Of a stretch of 32,306 nucleotides of DNA, positions 16,832 through 24,521 are shown piece by piece. Position 1 is the stretch's first letter. Each line of letters opens with the position of its first letter. Location of the stretch: positions 1 through 32,306 of the forward strand of contig CAKZNX010000427.1 of NCBI GenBank assembly GCA_937132045.1, written 5' to 3'. A program made the translations under genes and the position numbers. A model generated the notes under the pieces. That model did no database searches, was not told the DNA's origin, and saw only the letters and a list, made by a program, of their open reading frames with translations. The stretch is from an uncultured bacterium. GTDB lineage: Bacteria > Armatimonadota > HRBIN16.

Positions 16832-17311
16832 ATGACACGTCGTGAACCGACCATCGCGCGCCGCGAGACCAAAGGAGGCATCCGCCGCTGGGATCCGTTC
16901 GGGGAGATGGATCACTGGTTCGAGCGGCTCTTGCCGTTTAGCCCACTCACCCGCTGGAGCACGAACGTGGAGATGGGCTTTGAGCCTGACGTGGACATCT
17001 ACGAGACCAACGACGAGCTGGTGGTGTTCGCCACCTTGCCCGGGGTGGAGATGAAGGACGTGCAGGTAGAGGCAAGCGCAAACACGCTCACCATTCGCGG
17101 CGAGCGCAAGCCCCTGATCGCCGACGAGAACGTGACCGTTCACTACCGCAGCGCTTGGGGTGGGCACGGCACCTTCGAGGCACGTTACGATCTGCCGGTC
17201 GAAATCAACCCGAACAAGGTGAAGGCGACGCTCCGCAACGGTATTCTGGAAGTGCGTTTGCCGAAAGTGGAAGCGGCGAAGGTGAAAGCGGTGAAGGTTC
17301 ATGTCGAATAG
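16832..17311 (+). CDS. Hsp20/alpha-crystallin family small heat shock protein
   Basis: PDVDIYETNDELVVFATLPGVEMKDVQVEASANTLTIRGERK...FEARYDLPVEINPNKVKATLRNGILEVRLPK; AGGAGGTGA RBS. Confidence 0.96.
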   Translation: MTRREPTIARRETKGGIRRWDPFGEMDHWFERLLPFSPLTRWSTNVEMGFEPDVDIYETNDELVVFATLPGVEMKDVQVEASANTLTIRGERKPLIADENVTVHYRSAWGGHGTFEARYDLPVEINPNKVKATLRNGILEVRLPKVEAAKVKAVKVHVE

Positions 17312-17339
17312 CCTGTCCCCCTCGGCATTGCCCCAAACA

Positions 17340-17369
17340 GAGCGTCCCCGCCATCCGGCGGGGACGCTC
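17340..17369. terminator. Bidirectional terminator between convergent hsp20 and rpmB
   Basis: GAGCGTCCCCGCC-ATCC-GGCGGGGACGCTC: 13-bp perfect stem. Confidence 0.85.
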
Positions 17370-17392
17370 TCAATACTCCAAGAGTGCCTCTG

Positions 17393-17608
17393 CTACAGCG
17401 CGCGCTTGACCTTGCCTGCCTTCAGGCAGCGAGTACAGACCTTGATGCGGCGCACGCTACCGTTCACCACCGCACGCACCGGCTGCAGATTCGGATACCA
17501 CACCCGCTTGGTGCGCGGGGCGCGCAGTGCCCACGCACCCGAGTGAACGTGCCGGATATTTTGACCGTGCATCACGCCCTTGCCGCATATGTCACATACG
17601 TGAGCCAT
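17393..17608 (-). CDS. rpmB: 50S ribosomal protein L28
   Basis: MAHVCDICGKGVMHGQNIRHVHSGAWALRAPRTKRVWYPNLQPVRAVVNGSVRRIKVCTRCLKAGKV. Confidence 0.95.
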   Translation of the reverse strand: MAHVCDICGKGVMHGQNIRHVHSGAWALRAPRTKRVWYPNLQPVRAVVNGSVRRIKVCTRCLKAGKVKRAL

Positions 17609-17642
17609 TTCTCCGTAACCTCCAGCGCATAGACCGCACAGC

Positions 17643-17672
17643 ATTATACCAGACGCCCGCGCCGTTTGGCAA
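17643..17672 (-). promoter_or_regulatory. rpmB promoter TTGCCA-N18-TATAAT with extended -10 (TGG)
   Basis: Minus strand: TTGCCA (17672-17667), TATAAT (17648-17643), TGG directly before the -10. Confidence 0.75.
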
Positions 17673-17762
17673 ATCTCTCCAGTTTGCTGAGGTGCCCGGC
17701 AAGGAATCTGTGCAACTTACAGGGAATCCGAATTTATTAACTTCTCAGGAAGGAGAGAGACC

Positions 17763-18926
17763 ATGAAAGCGCTTTTGAGTAGCATCGTAGTTCTCTTGGC
17801 ACTGAGCGGTGCATGGGCGCAGGCGTTGACACCCCCCGGCAGACCTCTACCTGTACACCCCATGGTACCCGGCACCGCCAAACGCATCCACGCCACAGCA
17901 ACGGCGGTGCTTGCGCCAACCAGTGCCCAGCAGCCAGTAGCGCTCACCCTGTACGACGCCACCTCGCTCGATCAGCTGGCGTACGATGGCACGTCTGTCT
18001 ACTTCTACACCCTGCCCGCAGCCGCCGTTTTCCGCGAGCAGATTCCCCTGCTGGGTCCAGCCAGGCTCAACGCGCTGGAAATGCTTTACACCGGAACCGG
18101 TGCTGCAGGCAGCACTGCCAGCATCACTATCCAGGTGTACGGGTGTCGTACGGGCAGCGTCATCGAAGATCCCATTGCCAGCGGATTTCCGCTCCTCGCC
18201 ACCTTCACCGGGCAGATTCCTACGGATGGTACCTATGTGCTTACCCTTGACCTCGGTGGCGTGGTGTACGATGCGGGGGTAGACGCAGGTAACCGGCGGT
18301 ATTCACACGACCTGGTGGTGCAGATTCAAACCACGGGCACCAACCGACCGGGTCTGTACATTGCCAACGGCGGCAACTCGCTGCGTCTGCGCAACGACGG
18401 TGGTCTCGGCGTGACGAAACCCGCGCTATTCCCGCTGGGAACCGGCGCGTTCTGGGCAGACGAGGGGAACCGTTTCCATTACGAGCGCTACTTCATCGGC
18501 TCCAGCGACAGCAACTGGCGCGAGGGCACCTCTACCTACTGGTGGGGCGGTAGCCCGATGGGAAACTGGTCTTTCAGCGTGTCCGGCTCGTACAACTTCG
18601 TCGGCAAAGTAACGAACAACGCCAACGTTGCCATGACCGAGGCAAAGCTGCAAATCAACGGCTCGCCGGTGACCGTGCCGCTGGAGGAGCTGCAGGATGG
18701 CTCGCGCGTCTTCACCCTGCCTCTGCCTCCCAACGTCGCCCATGATGTGCGCATCGTGATGGGACCGCCCTACCTCGTGCGCGCCAAAACGGTGACAGCA
18801 GGGTCGCCAGCGACGCCGGTGGAGGAGGAGTTCGTGCTGATCTCGGGTGACCTGGATGGCGATAACGAGGTCACGCTGTTTGACTTTGGCATCCTCGTCA
18901 GCAGCTTCGGCGAGATTGGAGACTGA
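17763..18926 (+). CDS. Secreted protein with C-terminal dockerin-like (EF-hand) motif
   Basis: Signal peptide MKALLSSIVVLLALSGAWAQA; C-terminus SGDLDGDNEVTLFDFGILVSSFGEIGD. Confidence 0.82.
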   Translation: MKALLSSIVVLLALSGAWAQALTPPGRPLPVHPMVPGTAKRIHATATAVLAPTSAQQPVALTLYDATSLDQLAYDGTSVYFYTLPAAAVFREQIPLLGPARLNALEMLYTGTGAAGSTASITIQVYGCRTGSVIEDPIASGFPLLATFTGQIPTDGTYVLTLDLGGVVYDAGVDAGNRRYSHDLVVQIQTTGTNRPGLYIANGGNSLRLRNDGGLGVTKPALFPLGTGAFWADEGNRFHYERYFIGSSDSNWREGTSTYWWGGSPMGNWSFSVSGSYNFVGKVTNNANVAMTEAKLQINGSPVTVPLEELQDGSRVFTLPLPPNVAHDVRIVMGPPYLVRAKTVTAGSPATPVEEEFVLISGDLDGDNEVTLFDFGILVSSFGEIGD

Positions 18927-18937
18927 GGCTTTACGCA

Positions 18938-18972
18938 GGGAGTGAGAGCTGGCTCATTCGGCTTTCACTCCC
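18938..18972 (+). terminator. Hairpin terminator after the dockerin-like gene
   Basis: GGGAGTGAGAGC...GCTTTCACTCCC: 12-bp stem with one G-U. Confidence 0.65.
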
Positions 18973-20126
18973 TATTTCTCCTCGGCTCGCTCCCGCGCCT
19001 GACGCAGCAGTTCCAGCGCGTACGCCGTCAGCGAGCTGTGAGGATACTGCTTGAGAAACCGCTGAAGCAGGCTGATCGTCCTGTCTGGCTGGTTCAACTG
19101 CTGGAGAGTAAGCCTTGCCATTTGCAGCAGAGCGTTCTCACCTTCCGCCGTGCCCCCAGCGGTATCGGCGAGCCTCTGCAACAGCTCCAGCGCCTCCCGA
19201 GCGCAACCCACCTGCGCCGCCCGCAACGACCAGCGCAGAGTCAGATCGGCAGGAAGAGAAACCGTCAGCAGATGTCCGTGCATCTCCAGCAGGATGTCCA
19301 CCCCACCCCGCACATCGTTCTGCAGGTCGCTCAGCACCAGCGCTCGCTGGTAGTACGGCGTGGCGGTGTCATCCTCTCCCAACGAATGCGCGGCGCGCGC
19401 CGCCGCGAGATGTGCCTGCACCGATTCGGGTTCCAACTGACACCATGCCTGCGCAATTCGCAGAGCCGATAGCAGGTCGCCCTGTGCCTGCGCTGCCACC
19501 AGCTGCTGGGAGAGGTAGGTACGTGCCCCTGCTCGCGTCATGCGAAGCGACAGAGCCAGCACCATGCCTACCACAAAACCGCCCAAATGTCCCCAGTAGC
19601 CGACGGTGCCCACGCCACCCTCTGCCAGTGTGCGCACCGCCCCCACCACCTGCGGAATGAACCACAACGCAATCACCCACAGGCTTGGCACGGAAAGCCT
19701 GCCGATAGGCATGTCCACCGCGAAGAAGCGCACCGCAAACGCTCCAATCACGGCAGCCACCATGCCCGACGCCCCCATAATCGGCGAACCGGCACGCTCG
19801 GGCTGGGAAATCAGCACCACACCCGCCTGCACAGACGAGGCAGCTATCCCGCCCCCGACCAGCACCAGCAGGTATTCGTAACGCCGTACCGCACCCTCCA
19901 GCAGAGTGCCGAACACCATCAGCCACAGCAAGTTGCCTGCCAGATGAGGGGTGGAGATGTGCAGGAAGCAGGAGGTCAATGGTGCCCACAGGGAGAACCG
20001 CTCGGGCACCAGCCACAGCGCCTCCAGCGGTACGCCGACCAGCGGTAGCACACTGCCCGCTACTATCAACAGGCAGACGCTTGTGGTGACTATCGGCAGA
20101 GGACGGGCTCTCCGGTGTGTCTTCAT
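18972..20126 (-). CDS. Rhomboid family intramembrane serine protease with C-terminal TPR-like repeats
   Basis: HLAGNLLWLMVFG, GASGMVAAVIGAF (catalytic Ser) and YWGHLGGFVVGMVL (catalytic His), then TPR-like helices. Confidence 0.9.
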   Translation of the reverse strand: MKTHRRARPLPIVTTSVCLLIVAGSVLPLVGVPLEALWLVPERFSLWAPLTSCFLHISTPHLAGNLLWLMVFGTLLEGAVRRYEYLLVLVGGGIAASSVQAGVVLISQPERAGSPIMGASGMVAAVIGAFAVRFFAVDMPIGRLSVPSLWVIALWFIPQVVGAVRTLAEGGVGTVGYWGHLGGFVVGMVLALSLRMTRAGARTYLSQQLVAAQAQGDLLSALRIAQAWCQLEPESVQAHLAAARAAHSLGEDDTATPYYQRALVLSDLQNDVRGGVDILLEMHGHLLTVSLPADLTLRWSLRAAQVGCAREALELLQRLADTAGGTAEGENALLQMARLTLQQLNQPDRTISLLQRFLKQYPHSSLTAYALELLRQARERAEEK

Positions 20127-20183
20127 GTCCGGTCAGCTCTCTGCACCGCGCTCTGGCGTCGGCAGAATGCAGGATACCGGCGC

Positions 20184-21209
20184 CTACTGCGTCGACGTTT
20201 CCGAAACAAGCGGGAGCCGCACCTCCGTGCGCTGGCGCACATGCTCCAGCACGGAGTCGATCACCTGCTCGGGTGTGACCCCTTGCGCCTCAGCTTCGAA
20301 GTTCAGCAGGATACGGTGTCTCAGCGCAGGATATGCAACCGCTTCAATATCCTCGATAGCCACGTTGTAGCGTCCCTGCGCCAGCGCACGCACCTTCGCG
20401 GAGCTGACCAATGCCTGAGCACCTCGCGGGCTGGAACCGAAGCGCACGTAGCGCTGAACGGTCTCCGGTGCCCCTTCCACATCAGAATGCGTGCAGTGCA
20501 CCAGCTGCGACGCAAAGTTGCGTACAGGCTCTGCCAGCGGTACCTGCCGCGCGAGCTTCTGCATCCACAACACCGTCTGGGCGTCTGCCACTGCCTCCGC
20601 CTGCGGCACCTCTGCACCCGTCGTGCGATCGATGATGGCGTTCAGTTGCTCCACCGAGGGCGATCGCACCAGCAGTTTGAACAAGAAGCGGTCGAGCTGG
20701 GCTTCAGGAAGCGGGTAGGTGCCTTCCATCTCGATGGGGTTCTGCGTGGCAAGCACAAAGAAGGGCTCGGGCAGGGGATAACGCACACCCGCCACCGTCA
20801 CGGCGTGCTCCTGCATCGCCTCCAGCATCGCCGACTGCGTTTTCGGCGTGGCGCGGTTGATTTCGTCCGCCAGCACGATGTTGGCAAAGACGGGTCCCGG
20901 CTGGAACTGAAACCGACGGCGTCCGCTATCGTCCTCCGCTAGCAGGTTGGTACCGGTGATATCGGCTGGCATCAGGTCGGGTGTGAACTGGATACGTGCG
21001 AATCGGAGCGACAAAACCTGCCCCAGCGTGCGCACCAGCAGCGTTTTGCCTAACCCCGGCACCCCCTCCAGCAAGGCGTGACCACCCGCGATGGCGCACA
21101 GCAGCGTGCCTTCCACCACCTCCTCGTGCCCCACGATGACACGCCCGGTCTGCTCGCGCAGCACATGCATCACCTCGCGAAAGCGGCTGACCTGTTCCTG
21201 TAAGTCCAT
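20184..21209 (-). CDS. MoxR family AAA+ ATPase (MoxR-2)
   Basis: LEGVPGLGKTLLVRTLGQ Walker A; VLADEINRATPKTQSAMLEAMQEHAVTVAG. Confidence 0.94.
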   Translation of the reverse strand: MDLQEQVSRFREVMHVLREQTGRVIVGHEEVVEGTLLCAIAGGHALLEGVPGLGKTLLVRTLGQVLSLRFARIQFTPDLMPADITGTNLLAEDDSGRRRFQFQPGPVFANIVLADEINRATPKTQSAMLEAMQEHAVTVAGVRYPLPEPFFVLATQNPIEMEGTYPLPEAQLDRFLFKLLVRSPSVEQLNAIIDRTTGAEVPQAEAVADAQTVLWMQKLARQVPLAEPVRNFASQLVHCTHSDVEGAPETVQRYVRFGSSPRGAQALVSSAKVRALAQGRYNVAIEDIEAVAYPALRHRILLNFEAEAQGVTPEQVIDSVLEHVRQRTEVRLPLVSETSTQ

Positions 21210-21970
21210 CAGCGGATGTATGAACCTCCGTTCACGTCCAGCGTCACGCCCGTCAGGTAGTCGGCATCGGGCGAGGCGAGGAACCGCACCGCCTTCGCCA
21301 CATCCATCGGATCTGCCACCCGACCTATCGGTATTTGCGCGACGATGCTGTCGCCGCGCACTTTCAGCGGCTCCGCCGACATATCGGTAGCCACCCAGCC
21401 GGGCGCCACTGTGTTGACCTGAATGTTGTCCGGCGCCAGCTCCACCGCCATGCTTCGTGCCAGCACCGTCATCGCTGCTTTGGAGGCGGCGTAGTGGCTG
21501 TGGTGCGCTTCTCCGCGAATGCCCGCCCGAGACGCCACGAAAATCACCTTGCCACTACCCTGCCTGCGCATCACCGCCACCGCGTGATAGCTCAGGTTCA
21601 CCGCACTGAAAAAGTTGACGGCGAACATGTGGCGCCATGCCTCCTGCCAGCGTTCAAAATCCGGTTCGCTGAAGGGCAGCGGCTCATAGATACCGGCGTT
21701 GTTCACCAGAATATCCAGCCGCCTGGCACGGCGCACCGTCTCCTCCACCAGCCATCGGCAGGTGTCCGCCTCAGCCAAGTCGCCCTGAAGCAGGAAATGC
21801 CCCTCGGCAGGCAGAGACGCCAGCGTTTTCTGTGCATCCACCTCATGGGAACGATAGTGCACCGCTACCGTCGCGCCCCACTCTGCCAGCGCCAGAGCGC
21901 ATGCCCGCCCGATACCGCGAGACGCGCCGGTAACCAGAGCGACCTTTCCCCTCAGCGAATCAGACGTCAT
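21209..21970 (-). CDS. SDR family NAD(P)-dependent oxidoreductase (FabG-like)
   Basis: TGASRGIGRACALALAEWGA, NNAG, YAASK. Confidence 0.94.
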   Translation of the reverse strand: MTSDSLRGKVALVTGASRGIGRACALALAEWGATVAVHYRSHEVDAQKTLASLPAEGHFLLQGDLAEADTCRWLVEETVRRARRLDILVNNAGIYEPLPFSEPDFERWQEAWRHMFAVNFFSAVNLSYHAVAVMRRQGSGKVIFVASRAGIRGEAHHSHYAASKAAMTVLARSMAVELAPDNIQVNTVAPGWVATDMSAEPLKVRGDSIVAQIPIGRVADPMDVAKAVRFLASPDADYLTGVTLDVNGGSYIR

Positions 21971-21975
21971 CCAGC

Positions 21976-23943
21976 TTAGCCCTCCACCCGGTAGATGCCC
22001 ACATCATAAGGAGGCAGCCGAACGGCACCGCCATCCGAAACACTGCCCAGCACCACCGAAGCGCCAGCAGGCACCAGAGCTGTTCTCTCCTCGTTTGCCA
22101 GATTCACCACTATCAGGTAGCGCGCTCCATCCTTCACGCGCCACTGTGCATCCACGTCGCGCGGTATGCCAGCCATCTGCTGAACGCCCACATCGTCCAG
22201 AATCCTCGCGAAAAGGGTGTCGTATAGCTCAGGCTCGCCATAGGTGCCGAATGTGTACACCGTGCCCCCACCCACCTGGTGACGAGCGATAGCCGGTTCG
22301 CCGGAGAAGATAGAGTGGGTGTAGGTGGCGATCGCCTCCGCCCCCTGCAGGAGGAGGGCATCCGCCCACACCGAGCAGGCGAACTCCTCGCCCGTGTTGA
22401 GGCGCACGTGGTTCACCTCATCGCCCAGCGGGTCATAGTCATCCACCTCCACCCCTGCCAGATGCCGTACCAGCGCAGGCAAAGGCTCCGTCCGGCACAC
22501 ATTCAGCTCGTTCTTCACGCCCGTGCGCGGGCTGAGAACCAGCGTGCCCCCACCCTCTACGAACTGCGTCAGGCGCTCGGCGTCGCTTTCGGTCATCAGA
22601 TACCACGACGGCGCAATGATCAGACGATAGTGGCTCAGGTCGGCACCGATGGGCACGATGTCTACCCCCACGCCCAAACCGCGCAAGGAGTAGTAGTAAC
22701 GGCTTACCTGCTGCCACCAGCGCAACCCGTTGACCTGCGGCTGTATCTGCAACGCCCAGTTCTGCTCGTACGAGTGGAGTATCGCCACCTGATGGCGCAA
22801 GGTGGTGCCGTCCAGCTCCGCGCTCAGACGGTTGACCTCTTCGGCGAAGCGAGCGATCTCCCGATAGCGTCGGCGAGCAACGCCGTCGTGGTTCAGGATG
22901 CCATGCCAGTATTGCTCGGTTCCATACAGGCACGACCGCCACCGGAAGAAGACCACTGCATCGGCGCCGTGAGCAATGGACTGCCATGCCCATGCACGAA
23001 TCTGCCCGGGCGCAGGTCGTCGGCTTACCGAACCCCAGCCGGTGATTCCGCTCTGCTGTTCCATCACCCAGAAGTTCTTGCCTTTGACACCGCGCATCAC
23101 GTCGTGCGCGAGCTCCGCATGACCAGCGTTAGTCCAGCTGCCGCCGGGGTAGTTGTCCCACGAGACGAAATCAAGGTCGTGCGCCAGCGCGAAGTAGTCT
23201 ACGCTATCGTGCAGACCCATCAAGTTGTGCGTGACGAAGTGATGCGGTGCCAGGCGACGGATGATTTCCACTTGTTCCCGTTGGAAGCTGACAGTGGATT
23301 CGGAGGCAAACCGGCGATATTCCAGCCTCAGCGACGGGTTATGTTCCTCTCCACAGCGCGCCACCCATGGCAGCGGGATCTGGCTCCAGCTGGTGTACTC
23401 CTGGCTCCAGAAGATGGTTCCCCACGCTTTGTTGAGGTGTTCCAGCGTGCCGTATTTGCGTTGAAGCCACTGGCGGAAGAGGTCGGCGCACACCTCACAG
23501 TAGCACAGGTTAGCCTCGAACTCGTTGTCGGTCTGCCAGCCGATGACGGCGGGGTGGTTGGCGTAGTGGCTGACCATCGCTTCGGTAATCCGGCGCGAGT
23601 AACGGCGCATCACGGGATGGTTCAAACAGCGTTGCAGGCGCGTGCCGAAGCCCAGGGGATAGCGTCTGGAATCGCGCGGGTAGATATCGTAGCGCTCATG
23701 CAGCCAGGCTGGTGGGGTAGCGGTAGGCGTCCCCAGTATCACCTGAATGCCGTGCCGGTGCAATACCTCGAGGGCACGGTCGAGCCACTCGAAGTCGTAA
23801 ATGCCGTCCCTCGGTTCCAGCCGGCACCACGAGAACTCTGCCAGCCTTGCCAGGGTGATGCCCGCCTCACGCATCAGTCGCGCGTGCGGTTCCCACAGGT
23901 CTTCGTCCCAGTGTTCGGGATAGTAGTCCACACCAACGCGCAT
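21976..23943 (-). CDS. GH42 beta-galactosidase
   Basis: MRVGVDYYPEHWDEDLWEPHARLMREAGITLARLAEFSW; QTDNEF acid/base and WVMEQQSG nucleophile regions. Confidence 0.94.
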   Translation of the reverse strand: MRVGVDYYPEHWDEDLWEPHARLMREAGITLARLAEFSWCRLEPRDGIYDFEWLDRALEVLHRHGIQVILGTPTATPPAWLHERYDIYPRDSRRYPLGFGTRLQRCLNHPVMRRYSRRITEAMVSHYANHPAVIGWQTDNEFEANLCYCEVCADLFRQWLQRKYGTLEHLNKAWGTIFWSQEYTSWSQIPLPWVARCGEEHNPSLRLEYRRFASESTVSFQREQVEIIRRLAPHHFVTHNLMGLHDSVDYFALAHDLDFVSWDNYPGGSWTNAGHAELAHDVMRGVKGKNFWVMEQQSGITGWGSVSRRPAPGQIRAWAWQSIAHGADAVVFFRWRSCLYGTEQYWHGILNHDGVARRRYREIARFAEEVNRLSAELDGTTLRHQVAILHSYEQNWALQIQPQVNGLRWWQQVSRYYYSLRGLGVGVDIVPIGADLSHYRLIIAPSWYLMTESDAERLTQFVEGGGTLVLSPRTGVKNELNVCRTEPLPALVRHLAGVEVDDYDPLGDEVNHVRLNTGEEFACSVWADALLLQGAEAIATYTHSIFSGEPAIARHQVGGGTVYTFGTYGEPELYDTLFARILDDVGVQQMAGIPRDVDAQWRVKDGARYLIVVNLANEERTALVPAGASVVLGSVSDGGAVRLPPYDVGIYRVEG

Positions 23944-24014
23944 CACTTCCTCCACCACCTCGAGTGTCAACAGGCTTTTCGAGGAACGCTTCCCAACATC
24001 CTGCCATTGGCAAA

Positions 24015-24043
24015 TTGACTTCTCCCCTCAAATGTGCTAAACT
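24015..24043 (+). promoter_or_regulatory. rpsO promoter TTGACT-N17-TAAACT, extended -10
   Basis: TTGACT 24015-24020, TAAACT 24038-24043, TGC immediately before the -10. Confidence 0.75.
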
Positions 24044-24047
24044 ACAC

Positions 24048-24187
24048 TGGTGCGTTAGCGGAGCATCGCCTGCTGCCGTTGTGCCGTTGTCCCCCTGGGG
24101 ACAACCGTAGAACGGCACGTGGACGGTGAAAGCTGAGCGACGCACCACCAGACGATCCCACACTGGAAAGGGGGAAATGCACGCAGA
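24048..24187 (+). promoter_or_regulatory. Candidate structured rpsO leader (putative S15 autoregulatory RNA)
   Basis: TGGTGCGT (24048-24055)/ACGCACCA (24140-24147); GTGCCGTT (24081-24088)/AACGGCAC (24111-24118); GTTGTCCC.../GGGACAAC (24086-24105); CCCCCT (24091-24096) complementary to AGGGGG (24169-24174). Confidence 0.6.
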
Positions 24188-24463
24188 ATGCCACTGACCA
24201 AAGAGCAGAAAGCCGAGATTATCCAGAAGTACCGACGCTTCGAGGGCGACACCGGTTCGCCTGAAGTGCAGGTCGCTCTGCTGACGGCGCGCATCAACCT
24301 GCTGACCGAGCACCTGCGCCAGCACAAACACGACTACCACACCCGGCGCGGGCTGATGATGCTGGTTGGTGAGCGCAAGCGCATGCTCGACTATCTGGCT
24401 CGGCAGGACATCCAGCGCTACCGCGCGCTGGTGAGCTCGCTGGGCATCCGCAGCAAACAGTAG
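24188..24463 (+). CDS. rpsO: 30S ribosomal protein S15
   Basis: [70 protein letters not shown]. Confidence 0.98.
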   Translation: MPLTKEQKAEIIQKYRRFEGDTGSPEVQVALLTARINLLTEHLRQHKHDYHTRRGLMMLVGERKRMLDYLARQDIQRYRALVSSLGIRSKQ

Positions 24464-24521
24464 CCAAACCCTGCGTAGCCAGAACCGTATACTCAACCAA
24501 CAAGAGGAGTTTCATCAGTCC

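Noticed and set aside
22279-24018. 579-aa plus-strand ORF
   Set aside because: Antisense to the GH42 beta-galactosidase; no recognisable motif.
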